A DNA stretch of 49,269 nt. Origin: Acidobacteriaceae bacterium. Its GTDB lineage: Bacteria; Acidobacteriota; Terriglobia; Terriglobales; Acidobacteriaceae. The DNA lies in contig JANXYB010000077.1 in assembly GCA_025350325.1 (NCBI GenBank), positions 1 to 49,269 of the forward strand. The letters are read 5' to 3'. The translations under genes and the position numbers were made by a program. The notes under the pieces were generated by a model, which was not told the DNA's origin, ran no database searches, and was given only the letters and a program-made list of their open reading frames with translations. This document shows, one piece after another, positions 33,978 to 43,043 of the stretch; position 1 is the stretch's first letter; every line of letters starts with the position of its first letter.

Positions 33978-36900
33978 ATGAAGCGTGGTGCAGGGTTTCT
34001 GGCCCTTTTCACATTCCTGATCACCGGACTTCATTTCGCAAACGGACCTGGCGGTGTGACAAGTTCGGCCGAGGATAGCTTTAAACCACAAAATGAGGTG
34101 ACGTCGAAAGATGCCGCACCTAAAATGGCTGTCGCTTCAGATGAGACTTGTGATGCGTTCGCTGATGGCGTGACCGCGGGAAATCATGCAGGGAATCCGG
34201 GACGGGAGGCCGACCAAAGGGGCCAGATAGCCGCCTTGATTGCTCAGTATCTTTACGGAACACAGCAGCAAGCGGCCATGTCGTCTGGAACCATTCCCGA
34301 GGGAATTCGCCTCATGATTGTTACGGTTCCAGACCCTATTCACACCCATCTAAATTTGCAATTCGATCGCACTCTTGAAACGGTTCAGCAAGCTGCACAG
34401 GATGAGAAGTACACCTACGATTCTTCGTGGTTGCCTTGGCGCCCTGCCTCGACGAACAACGCGGGCGGTGAAGTAGAGCTTCGCGAAGCCACGCGCAGAG
34501 AAGCGTGTCCGGGGTTGATACTTTTTCGCCGCGGCATGTCTGCCGTCAAACCGGATAATTGCAAAGCTTCTGCACCGGATTCGCACCTGGACAACGCACC
34601 ATACCTTTGCGGCATGTTTGTCTTCGTTGTTGCAGAGACGCCCACTTCCGGTGTGAACAGAATGCAATGGGACAACGCTCTCAACTTCATCGACAAGCAT
34701 GCCAGCAAAACCCGGCCGGACAAAGTGCTTCGCATCCTTGGACCAAATTTTTCTGGTTCCGTGCCGTCATTTGTGCGCGCACTTGAGGAAACGCGTCTGT
34801 ATGTAAATTCATTTTCAAGCGCTCTGCTTTACTCTGGCCGAATACGCGGGTGCGCTTCGTGGCGTTGGATAAAAAAAGAATTGAACCCGCCAGAATCGAA
34901 AGTGGAGACGCCGCCTAGAATCCGACTTCCGGTGCGGCTTGCCGACTTTGAAGAAAATGATGCGTTGCAGTCTGCTCGCCTTTTTAAATATCTAAAGAAT
35001 CGCGGGCACCTGCTCTCAGAGGTCGCCATTCTTTCTGAAGATGAAACCGCCTACGGCGGCTTGCCTGATTCCGCTCGCCCAGCTTCCCAGGAAGGCACAG
35101 ACCCCGGATTTTCGTCCTGCAATCCGCCATACCCGCTAAACGACAAACCCGTTCATCTATATTACCCGCGCGATATCTCGGCGATCCGATCTGCCTATCA
35201 GGAACAGTCGATTTTCTCTGCCGGATCCAAAACTAGCTCGACGAATGCGCCGCAAACAGTGCTGCGCGCGGAAAGTGATCCGACCGTACATCGCGATACG
35301 GATACTATCGAACCCTTCAGTGGCACTAACATGGCGCTCACTCAAGAAGCGCAATTATATGGAATCGTGAACACTCTTAGGACGCATGGAATACGGTATG
35401 TCGTCCTTCGCAGTACGAACAGTCTTGACTATTTATTTTTAACTCGCTTTTTGCATCGGGCTTATCCGACGGCATATATCGTGACCATGGGATCGGACCT
35501 ACTTTTTGCACGAGAGATCGACTCGACGGAATTTCGCGGCGTTGTGTCTCTCTCAACTTTTCCACTTTTGCCTCGCGGTCAAGATTGGACAAAGCAGATC
35601 GAAAGCGTTCCGCAGCATGCGCATCGCGTATTTGGAAGCTACACAATGGAAGGGGACTATCTTGCGGTTCGCTTTCTAACTACAGACCCTGGAGTTACAG
35701 CAGAAGAAAGCACGCCAGACTACACATACAAGCATGAACCCAAGTCAGACATCCCGGATTATGCGCTTCCCTTCTGGGATTCGCCGACAGGCGCGGGTGA
35801 TGAGTCAAAGGCCGCCACGTGGCTGGCGGTGATCGGACGAGACGGTTATTGGCCTCTCGCAATACTGAAGGATCCCATCGAGGACCACTCGCATTTCTCA
35901 AATCTTGCCATCGTGAAGAGAGCGCCAAAAACAGAATCAACCGTGGCGCACGAAAAAACACCGAAGGAGCACCTCACTTTATCAAGCTCCTGGAGATTTT
36001 GCTGCATCCTGGCCCTGTTTGCATTTGGAATTCATTTCTTCGCTTGCCGCTACGGCTGGAAGCGCCAGAATTTTGGCATGTTTGTGCAATTTACCCCGCT
36101 CGAAGGAAATCGTGGCCCCGCCCTGATCGCAGTTGGATGGGCCGTGATTTGTTCCCTTCTTCTCATGTTGTCGCTCGCCTCGGGCCGAATCTACTTGTGG
36201 CTCGACACCATGGACCGCGTGTGGGTGCTGGTCATATGTGCAGCAACCGTAACCGCACTGTTACTGGCTACGCTGGAATTGAAGTGGTGGAATGAACCGA
36301 ACGCGCCCGAAAACGACGCCGAATTACGGAAGTCCAAAGAGAACCAAAGGAAGAGACTTCACTTTTCTTTGCTTTGGATATGCCTGATGTTTGCGATTGT
36401 CATTTTCTTCGGAATCACGGGATGGCTCACGTATGACTTCAATGAAGCCGATTCAAGCGGCGTGACGACGGCTTATCGCTCGGTGCATCTGACAAGCGGA
36501 GTTTCGCCGATCATCTCAACGATTGTGATGCTGGCCGGATTTTACTGGTGGTTCTGGCAAACTCTTTCCGGATTAACGCTGCTTGGCAACGGCCGCCCTG
36601 TTCTGCCGCGTCGCAAGCAAATTCCGTTAGGACTGTCTCAAGTCAGCGACGATCTGGCCGGAAGCATCGAGGCAGCGGCAAGGCCTTTTCCGAGACTCGG
36701 CAGACACACACATTTGTTTTACGCAATTCCGCTCTTTCTGGTGGTTTTGCTCGCTTTTGTCCTGCAGCGAGCGTGGATGCAGGCGTTCGACCTGGTTCTG
36801 CACAGCTTGGAGAATACTGCTTTCAACCGTGCATTGCATGCTGTGATCGCCATCGCGCTGTACCTGCTCTTGCTAGAGAGCGAACAATTCTATTCGACAT

Positions 36901-37775
36901 GGCTGGCACTCAAACGCTTGCTGCTGGCATTGAATCGGTTGCCATTGCGACGTACGTTTGCAGCGCTGCAGGGATTATCGATGCAATCGCTTTGGAAGTT
37001 GAGTGGCACTTCATCCCGCGCTCGTTACAAGATCTTTTCGCATCAATTGGAGGCCCTTCTCCATCTTCGGAACGAACTTGCGGCATTTGAATACCGCGAT
37101 TGCGGGTCGGATAACCTTCGTCAATGCGTGAACAAATCATGGGCGCAGGGTTGGCATTTTGTCCAGGAACGCAGTAAGGGGCCGGATCTTGCGATGATCA
37201 ATGATGACGAAGCTTTAACTATACGGCTGCAATTTTGCGCGTGCGCCGAAGAGATACTCAACGAACTGCTCGTTCCGCAGTGGCTCTCGGAGCGGACCTC
37301 GCTCGACTTGCGCGCGACCCCGTCTGACGACAAGACAAATGTGCACATGACGCTCAGCGGGAACATGCCCGTGAGACTGGCAGAAGAATTCGTCTGCATG
37401 ATCTATGTTGGGTATCTGCAAAATTTGTTAGGCTGTATGCGCAGTAAGGTGCTATCAATGATCGGCTTATTCGCGGCCATTGCGTTAGCCGTAGGATTCT
37501 ATCCGTTTACGCCGCGTCCGGTAATTTCGCTTTCGCTTGTTGTGCTCTTAGCCTTGATCGGGACGGTGGTCGGAATTGTTTATGCAGGTCTGGATCGAGA
37601 CAGCACGCTGAGCTATATAACCAACACAGCCCCGGGCGCGCTGGGCGCTCATTTCTGGCTGAGGATTGTTAGTTTTGTTGGCGTGCCTGCGCTCGGACTC
37701 ATCGTCGCGCAATTTCCCGAGATCACAAGCTTCGTTTTCTCGTGGGTGCAGCCGACTATGAATGCGGTGAAATAG
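33978..37775 (+). CDS. Large uncharacterised membrane protein with exported N-terminal half
   Basis: 1265 residues, no family recognised with certainty. Residues 1-22 form a signal peptide. Residues about 25-665 are soluble and outside, with alternating strand/helix segments (IRLMIVTVPDP, CGMFVFVVAETP, KVLRILGPNFSGS, SEVAILSEDETAYG, VHLYYPRDISAIRSAYQ, IRYVVLRSTNSLDYLFL, AYIVTMGSDLLF) that recall a periplasmic-binding-like ligand domain. About ten hydrophobic segments follow: seven between 670 and 975, then a polar stretch of about 180 residues, probably cytosolic (about 980-1155), and three more before the end. The layout suggests a receptor or transporter that couples an outside ligand to the cytosol. 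AAGGAG-N8-ATG sets the start. It lies 53 bp before the next gene. Confidence 0.7.
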   Translation: MKRGAGFLALFTFLITGLHFANGPGGVTSSAEDSFKPQNEVTSKDAAPKMAVASDETCDAFADGVTAGNHAGNPGREADQRGQIAALIAQYLYGTQQQAAMSSGTIPEGIRLMIVTVPDPIHTHLNLQFDRTLETVQQAAQDEKYTYDSSWLPWRPASTNNAGGEVELREATRREACPGLILFRRGMSAVKPDNCKASAPDSHLDNAPYLCGMFVFVVAETPTSGVNRMQWDNALNFIDKHASKTRPDKVLRILGPNFSGSVPSFVRALEETRLYVNSFSSALLYSGRIRGCASWRWIKKELNPPESKVETPPRIRLPVRLADFEENDALQSARLFKYLKNRGHLLSEVAILSEDETAYGGLPDSARPASQEGTDPGFSSCNPPYPLNDKPVHLYYPRDISAIRSAYQEQSIFSAGSKTSSTNAPQTVLRAESDPTVHRDTDTIEPFSGTNMALTQEAQLYGIVNTLRTHGIRYVVLRSTNSLDYLFLTRFLHRAYPTAYIVTMGSDLLFAREIDSTEFRGVVSLSTFPLLPRGQDWTKQIESVPQHAHRVFGSYTMEGDYLAVRFLTTDPGVTAEESTPDYTYKHEPKSDIPDYALPFWDSPTGAGDESKAATWLAVIGRDGYWPLAILKDPIEDHSHFSNLAIVKRAPKTESTVAHEKTPKEHLTLSSSWRFCCILALFAFGIHFFACRYGWKRQNFGMFVQFTPLEGNRGPALIAVGWAVICSLLLMLSLASGRIYLWLDTMDRVWVLVICAATVTALLLATLELKWWNEPNAPENDAELRKSKENQRKRLHFSLLWICLMFAIVIFFGITGWLTYDFNEADSSGVTTAYRSVHLTSGVSPIISTIVMLAGFYWWFWQTLSGLTLLGNGRPVLPRRKQIPLGLSQVSDDLAGSIEAAARPFPRLGRHTHLFYAIPLFLVVLLAFVLQRAWMQAFDLVLHSLENTAFNRALHAVIAIALYLLLLESEQFYSTWLALKRLLLALNRLPLRRTFAALQGLSMQSLWKLSGTSSRARYKIFSHQLEALLHLRNELAAFEYRDCGSDNLRQCVNKSWAQGWHFVQERSKGPDLAMINDDEALTIRLQFCACAEEILNELLVPQWLSERTSLDLRATPSDDKTNVHMTLSGNMPVRLAEEFVCMIYVGYLQNLLGCMRSKVLSMIGLFAAIALAVGFYPFTPRPVISLSLVVLLALIGTVVGIVYAGLDRDSTLSYITNTAPGALGAHFWLRIVSFVGVPALGLIVAQFPEITSFVFSWVQPTMNAVK

Positions 37776-37828
37776 CGCGTCATGCTGCGCAGCACTACGA
37801 TTGAAGTGCCTGCCACGATCCGAAAGTT

Positions 37829-38785
37829 ATGACTGAGAAAACGCCAAGTTCGCAAATGAGTGCATGGATCGTCTTTGTCATGCTGGCGATCATTGCCGTA
37901 CCGGCGGGGATTACCCTGCACACTGTGCGCGTCGCGGCGATCATCCAACTCACAAGCAAAAATCCGACTCCTTATGGCTACACATGGAGTTTGTCGCTTT
38001 TTGTAATTCCGATTGCGGTCATCGGCGGATGGTTGCTGCCGAGCGAAAGAGTGAGGGTCTCAAAGCGGGCATTCTGGCGGACTATATGGGTCTTGGTGCC
38101 GATTGGCTTCGGACTCGATTTCTTCTTCGCCCACAGTCTCTTCGTATTTCCGAACCTTGGCGCGACAGTCGGAATCGGCGCTCCCTCATTAGGGGGTACG
38201 GTGCCTATCGAAGAATATGCTTTCTACTTCACAGGATTTCTTGCGGTTCTCCTCATCTATGTTTGGCTCGATGACTACTGGTTGGCCGCGTATAGCATGG
38301 CAGACTACGGGAACCAGGCTGCACAGATTCGTCGCCTTCTGAGATTCCACCCAACTTCACTCCTTGCTGCATTGGTGTTGATCGGTCTCGCGTTGCTGTA
38401 CAAGAAATTTCGGTCTCCCTTTCCTGAAGGGTTCCCCGGCTATTTCACTGTGCTTGTGCTTGGTGGCTTTGCCCCTTCGATGAGCTTTTTTCATGTTGCG
38501 CGACGATTTATCAACTGGCGGGCGTTCAGTCTGACCATCTTCATGATTCTGTTGATCAGCTTGTTTTGGGAGGCAACACTCGCCGTGCCATACGGCTGGT
38601 GGGGATATCAGCAGAAGGAAATGATGGGTCTGTTTATTGGAGCCTGGGCTGGTCTGCCTATTGAGGCAGTCATGGTCTGGATCGCCGTCACTTATGGGAC
38701 CACGATAGTTTATGAGGTCGTGAAGATATGGCAGGCATCTGGCAAGCGTGCTCGACACGCGTTCCTGGGGAGTCGTAGCAATTAA
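37829..38785 (+). CDS. Lycopene-cyclase-domain (CrtYc/CrtYd-like) membrane protein
   Basis: 318 residues with about eight hydrophobic helices in two similar halves. The first half has GGTVPIEEYAFYFTGFL, matching the P-x-E-E motif of heterodimeric-type lycopene cyclases; the second half has AGLPIEAVMVW in the equivalent place. This suggests a fused CrtYc-CrtYd arrangement. The second motif lacks the second acidic residue, and no other carotenoid genes (phytoene synthase or desaturase) are visible, so a different substrate is possible. It follows the 1265-residue protein and converges on the outer-membrane barrel gene with 14 bp between stops. Confidence 0.6.
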   Translation: MTEKTPSSQMSAWIVFVMLAIIAVPAGITLHTVRVAAIIQLTSKNPTPYGYTWSLSLFVIPIAVIGGWLLPSERVRVSKRAFWRTIWVLVPIGFGLDFFFAHSLFVFPNLGATVGIGAPSLGGTVPIEEYAFYFTGFLAVLLIYVWLDDYWLAAYSMADYGNQAAQIRRLLRFHPTSLLAALVLIGLALLYKKFRSPFPEGFPGYFTVLVLGGFAPSMSFFHVARRFINWRAFSLTIFMILLISLFWEATLAVPYGWWGYQQKEMMGLFIGAWAGLPIEAVMVWIAVTYGTTIVYEVVKIWQASGKRARHAFLGSRSN

Positions 38786-38799
38786 GTCGCGCGTCGCTC

Positions 38800-40254
38800 T
38801 CAGAAGAGTGAAGGCCGCGAAGAGCTGCCGAGTAGCGACGGGCTGATCGTTGTCGTAGTGTGACTGCCTTCGTGTCCGCCCCATGCATACTGTAAATAGA
38901 TAAGCGGAAGTCCACCTGCATGAACGGTTAGGCCTGCGCTGAATGTGTGGCCCAAGTGGTCAATGCTTACGTCGCCGCGCCGCATTCCGATCTTGGCCTC
39001 GTCCACTGAGAAAATCGCCCCCAGCGGAAGTTTGCCGATGGAATGTTCGATCGTTCCTCTGAATAAAAGCAGGTTCGGAGCGCGGAATCGATAATCCGGA
39101 TAGCTGGCTAGAATGCGCGTTCCGTTGATGTCGGATCCCCCGGTCGTTGGCATGAAATAGAACGGAACGACGCTACCACTGCGCGCAAACGACTCCGATA
39201 TGAAGGCCCGCAGAGTGATTGAACCTTCAAGCTTGTCTGTGGTGGAAATGATGGGGCAGGGGCGGGCGGTGCTTTGATGGGCATCTGCGGCTGCGGCCCG
39301 ATGTCGAGAAATGTTTTGTCCTCCACTGGTGGCGGTGCAGTCATCTGGTCCGTCGTGGGGAAATTGTGCGGCGCGATTGGGGTAGTAGGCCTTTCCTAAC
39401 TTTCCAGGTAACAGACTGTACAAGGGTATCTCATGGCTGAAGTCGCCATTGAAGCGGCGGAACGAATAAGTACCTGCGCCGGGCGATACGAATTGTTGAA
39501 ACTGCACCAGGTAGTTGAGTCGAATGTGATCCTTGAAAAGCGCGGGATCGATGCGCAAACCCTCAGACGGCTGGAGATAAGCAGACTGGCGCGTCAGGCC
39601 CGGGGCGGTGGCTTCATTAAAGAGCGTGGTCGTCGATGGAAGATTCGACTCGCTGCCCGAGCGTACGGATGGGAAGCGGCCGTTTAATTCTGCAACAACC
39701 GCGATGCCCGCGCGGTGCAAAGCGCCCCAAAGCGGAATTGCCGCACTCACGCCTGTAATGTTCTCGGTGAACCCGTAGGTCGAGTGAGCCAGCGGTGTTG
39801 TGGCAGACCCCAGACCGTAGTAGTCCACCCGATTAAGCGAGATGCTTTGCGAATAGAGGTTGATCAAGGGCGCAGTCCGGTACGCCATCCCACCGGGCAG
39901 ACGAAAAGCTTTCACGTATGCGCCCGCGCGCCACGAGCCGTTAAGTGTCGCCACTGCGTCCACGTCCCAACTCGCTCTCCATTCGTTGCTGAAATTCTTG
40001 TGCTCGACAAATGCCAAACCAAACCCGACGCCGTCTTGTGGGGCGAGACTGCCGACGGCAATATGCATCGGCTGACCGAGGACAAGGGTCTGCCCGCAAT
40101 CCATGAGCTTGGCCAACTTGGCGCAGGAAGAAAGTGCCTCCTTTTCGACGCGGAAGTCGCGGTGTATGCGGCTTTCGTTCATTCCGGTGTCCTGCGCCGA
40201 AGCGCTTGCATTCGCGAGAATGTACAAGGCAGCTAGAAGGACGGCCGTTCTCAT
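38800..40254 (-). CDS. Outer-membrane beta-barrel (BamA/surface-antigen-like)
   Basis: 484 residues: signal peptide (AVLLAALYILANASASAQ), then strands with outer-membrane alternation. The conserved C-terminal part (PFYFMPTTGGSDINGTRIL, YRFRAPNLLLFRGTIEHSI, SFLF-like end RPSLF with terminal Phe) resembles the barrel of Omp85/surface-antigen proteins. No POTRA repeats are visible. A His/Asp-rich insertion (about 305-345) is poorly conserved-looking. Its ATG overlaps the upstream stop (AATGA). Last gene of the eight-gene operon; it may be the exit or anchor for the operon's lipases, by analogy with patatin-type two-partner secretion. Confidence 0.65.
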   Translation of the reverse strand: MRTAVLLAALYILANASASAQDTGMNESRIHRDFRVEKEALSSCAKLAKLMDCGQTLVLGQPMHIAVGSLAPQDGVGFGLAFVEHKNFSNEWRASWDVDAVATLNGSWRAGAYVKAFRLPGGMAYRTAPLINLYSQSISLNRVDYYGLGSATTPLAHSTYGFTENITGVSAAIPLWGALHRAGIAVVAELNGRFPSVRSGSESNLPSTTTLFNEATAPGLTRQSAYLQPSEGLRIDPALFKDHIRLNYLVQFQQFVSPGAGTYSFRRFNGDFSHEIPLYSLLPGKLGKAYYPNRAAQFPHDGPDDCTATSGGQNISRHRAAAADAHQSTARPCPIISTTDKLEGSITLRAFISESFARSGSVVPFYFMPTTGGSDINGTRILASYPDYRFRAPNLLLFRGTIEHSIGKLPLGAIFSVDEAKIGMRRGDVSIDHLGHTFSAGLTVHAGGLPLIYLQYAWGGHEGSHTTTTISPSLLGSSSRPSLF

Positions 40255-40637
40255 TTCGACCTCTTGGTATTCGCTGCTGGTATTTTCCTTTTGGCATTAT
40301 CTTTCGTCGTAGACCCTGAATCATCGGCTGCAGCGGCGATCGCCAAGCCTTTTTGTCGGGGGCTCGCCGCCGTCCTCTTCGCTTTGATGGCTGTAGAAGT
40401 TGCAGGCACGACAGTCAAAAGTCGGCGAGAAAGAAGAAGCTTCGTCATGGGTGCGATGTAGCGCGCGGCATCATCCTCGGTGAGGATCGGGTGCTGCGGA
40501 ATGGTTCGCCGCAACTCGATGGGAAGCTTTTGCTCAAGATGCTTGAAGTGCGCGATTTGGGCCTTGATGAGGTCCGACACGCGCCGATGCTTGTTAAAGG
40601 CTTCCTTGGATGGTCCTGGTACCAGGATTGTGTTCAT
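40251..40637 (-). CDS. Small basic protein, no family recognised
   Basis: 128 residues, no signal peptide or membrane segment. The N-terminal 75 residues look helical (SDLIKAQIAHFKHLEQKLPIEL, TEDDAARYIAPMTKLLL). The C-terminal 50 are disordered, rich in Ala, Lys, Arg and Ser (AIKAKRTAASPRQKGLA). AGGAG-N7-ATG. It lies 15 bp after the phosphoesterase gene and overlaps the barrel gene. It could be a chaperone, immunity or adaptor partner of the phosphoesterase; this is a guess from position. Confidence 0.65.
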   Translation of the reverse strand: MNTILVPGPSKEAFNKHRRVSDLIKAQIAHFKHLEQKLPIELRRTIPQHPILTEDDAARYIAPMTKLLLSRRLLTVVPATSTAIKAKRTAASPRQKGLAIAAAADDSGSTTKDNAKRKIPAANTKRSK

Positions 40638-40652
40638 CGCGTCGCTCCTGAG

Positions 40653-41879
40653 CTAGGAATTTTTGAATGTAGGGCAATCGCTCTCTGCTCGTATTGTGGG
40701 CTGGTTGAGATAGCCGAGAAACGTGTTCGCCGCTATTTCGCGCGGAGACCGGTTGTTATACGCACCAATGAAATAGTCCGTCATGGTAGCTGGAATCGAT
40801 GAGTGCTCGAAGACCTCGTTAATGACAGTGTTTGCGGCGACCCATGGAGAAACAAGAACAGCAGGGACCCGCACGCCCAAACGATCGAAGTGAAATGGAT
40901 CGGGTGTGCCCGTGTCTTTGGGCTGAGCAACGAATCCATCGGGCAGACACGCGGGGGGCGGCACGTGATCGTAAATGCCTCCGTGCTCGTCATACACAAT
41001 GAGCAATGCTGTATTCGGCCACAGGTTGGGATTATTGCGAATAGCGTTGTAGACGGTTGCGATAAATTGTTCACCGGCGCGGACGTCGTGGTCTGGGTGC
41101 TGGTCGCTCGCTATTAATTCACCTGAGCCGTCAGGTGCGTCGTGGTCAGTGTAGTTCGGCTCGATGAAGCTGTACTCGGGCAGCTTGTTCCTATTGCAAG
41201 CATCGAGAAAATCCTGAAATGTTCCGAACAGTGCAGGTTGATCCTGCAGCAAATTAACAACTTCAAGCGATGAACTTGCCTCGTCGTAGTAATAGAGCCG
41301 GGTCGTATGGCCTGCCGCGTTGAGTCGCTCGTAGATGCTCTTGTATTGCTTATTCCAATAAAAGATGTCCATGCTCACCTGACCGAAAGAGGTGCCGTAG
41401 TGCGCGAAGGCCCGATTGCAAAGGGTTGGACCTGGGATCGAAGCGAACCAGCGATTGAATACTGCAAACTGCGTAGCAAGCGTTGTAAGTACAGGCAGCT
41501 TTTCGGGCGTGAAGTAATTCATGATCAAATGCGAGTGTGCCAGGTTGTGTTGGACATTGGCATAGCTCTTGACGAAGCCCTGCATATTTGGCAATCGATT
41601 TGCGTCTTGAGCGGTGGTGGTGCCGCCGAATATTTGCAGATCTACCGCGGGGAAATGATGATCCGGATCGGGGTCGAGTTGACTCTGGTAAGCGGCGTTT
41701 GGAGCGACGGTGACTGGAACACCGGTGCTATCTGGATTTGTCTGTGCACCGGTCAAGCCATCGATGGCAGGATTACGGCTATGCAGCGCACCAAGCATGT
41801 GATCGAAGGAACGGTTTTCCATCATCAGAACCACGATATGCTTGAGGCCTTGGATACCTGGAAGAGTTCTGTTCAACAT
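40653..41879 (-). CDS. PLC/acid-phosphatase-type phosphoesterase without signal peptide
   Basis: 408 residues, phosphoesterase family of bacterial phospholipases C and AcpA (alkaline-phosphatase-like fold). Metal and catalytic motifs: VVLMMENRSFDHMLG at the N-terminus (Glu, Asn), SFIEPNYTDHDAP, SDQHPDHDVRAGEQF, and LLIVYDEHGGIYDHVPPP (Asp, Glu, His). Relatives hydrolyse phospholipid head groups or phosphomonoesters and are normally Tat-exported. Here the protein begins almost directly with the catalytic strand, so it stays in the cytosol or leaves by another route. It sits in the same operon as a DUF2235 lipase. Confidence 0.87.
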   Translation of the reverse strand: MLNRTLPGIQGLKHIVVLMMENRSFDHMLGALHSRNPAIDGLTGAQTNPDSTGVPVTVAPNAAYQSQLDPDPDHHFPAVDLQIFGGTTTAQDANRLPNMQGFVKSYANVQHNLAHSHLIMNYFTPEKLPVLTTLATQFAVFNRWFASIPGPTLCNRAFAHYGTSFGQVSMDIFYWNKQYKSIYERLNAAGHTTRLYYYDEASSSLEVVNLLQDQPALFGTFQDFLDACNRNKLPEYSFIEPNYTDHDAPDGSGELIASDQHPDHDVRAGEQFIATVYNAIRNNPNLWPNTALLIVYDEHGGIYDHVPPPACLPDGFVAQPKDTGTPDPFHFDRLGVRVPAVLVSPWVAANTVINEVFEHSSIPATMTDYFIGAYNNRSPREIAANTFLGYLNQPTIRAESDCPTFKNS

Positions 41880-41973
41880 GGCGACATTCTCCGTAGATGA
41901 CAGGAAATACCTAGAGCCGAGCTATGTACCGCGGGTTCAGGAAGCGCATTATTCAAACGCGATGATTCTGCTT

Positions 41974-43029
41974 CTAAGGTCGAAGGTCTTCTTCCGGTAT
42001 GACGATCGCCTCTTTATAAGTTTCAAGTGGCTGATCGAGACCTGCGGATATGTATGTGGGTTGGCCTGCGACACGCAATCGCACGGTGTTTGACAGGACG
42101 GCATTTGGGGGGACTACGCGCGTCTTTGGCAGACCCCAGGGAATCAATCGCCATTCATCGTGTGCCGGGCCAGTTGGCACGAATGGCTTTGGAGATAGGC
42201 ATTTTTCGACGGCTTCTAAATCAAAACGAAGACCGCACGCTTTTGCGTTATCGATCATCCACCGGAGAGTGATGTTAGATAGCTGACACTCGGAGTAACC
42301 GCCGCCGACGTCGCAATGAACACCGGGAAACCATACCTGTTGCAACTGGGCATCGTTATCGCGCGGACTGCCGTCGGGATTGGTCCACAGTGTAGGGACA
42401 AAAGATGCGCGACGCTCGTCGAGAGAGACCGCGTGGTACGCATTTTGAATGCATGGATTAAGAGTCGTATCGAGAAAGCCGTAACGAGCCTGGTCAAAAT
42501 AGCTGAAGAGATGTCCGGGAATTCCGAGCGCCCCCACCGTATCCCAAACTCCCACCATGCGGACCTTGACTTCATTTAGAGCGTACTGCTCAGCAAGCGG
42601 CGCCTTGGCCGCCTTTCGCTGCTCACGATCGCCGATGCGATATGCGTTAAAGACTTGCCGAACTGTCTGATTGTCGAGGTTCTTAGTCGGAACGCCAAAC
42701 CCAGCTATCATGCCCGCCAGACTGCGCGCGGTGTATGCTCCGCGACTAAAGCCAAATATGAATATCTCGTCGCCCGGGTCCCAGACGTAGGACAAAAATT
42801 CATAGCCGTCTTGAACCTTCTCAAACAGGCCCTCACCCATGGTGCCCCCGAAGAAGTGTTCAAAGGCGGCACCATCGGTGCCGACTCCGCTGTCGTAGTA
42901 CTTTAATTGGGACGCGTCGTCAGGCAGTAACATGTAAAGTTTTCGGACGTTGGTGTCTTCCGGCAGTTCCGAAGGGCCGTGTGGAGTGTTCCACGTGCCG
43001 TCAGCGCACAAAATAATTTTTTTTGCCAT
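41974..43029 (-). CDS. DUF2235 alpha/beta-hydrolase (Tle1-like phospholipase)
   Basis: About 351 residues. MAKKIILCADGTWN is the typical DUF2235 start, and ATG 43029 is chosen over 43041 for this reason. The nucleophile is Ser in FIFGFSRGAYTAR (about S95), an acid candidate lies in GVWDTVGALG, and the His is in VWFPGVHCDVGGGY. In Proteobacteria this domain is the type VI secretion effector Tle1, a phospholipase A. No T6SS genes, VgrG or PAAR lie in the window, and there is no signal peptide. Two base pairs separate the upstream small gene from the alternative start, so expression is coupled. Confidence 0.9.
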   Translation of the reverse strand: MAKKIILCADGTWNTPHGPSELPEDTNVRKLYMLLPDDASQLKYYDSGVGTDGAAFEHFFGGTMGEGLFEKVQDGYEFLSYVWDPGDEIFIFGFSRGAYTARSLAGMIAGFGVPTKNLDNQTVRQVFNAYRIGDREQRKAAKAPLAEQYALNEVKVRMVGVWDTVGALGIPGHLFSYFDQARYGFLDTTLNPCIQNAYHAVSLDERRASFVPTLWTNPDGSPRDNDAQLQQVWFPGVHCDVGGGYSECQLSNITLRWMIDNAKACGLRFDLEAVEKCLSPKPFVPTGPAHDEWRLIPWGLPKTRVVPPNAVLSNTVRLRVAGQPTYISAGLDQPLETYKEAIVIPEEDLRP

Positions 43030-43043
43030 AACTTCTTTCATCC

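Noticed and set aside
39108..39344. Alternative Pro-rich frame within the outer-membrane barrel gene, suggesting compensating frameshifts
   Set aside because: The main frame stays open, and its GPDDC segment looks like relatives of this barrel as I recall them; both flanks continue in the same frame.
41974..43029. Type VI secretion locus
   Set aside because: A DUF2235 hydrolase alone is not enough; no VgrG, Hcp, PAAR or Tss gene is present in the window.
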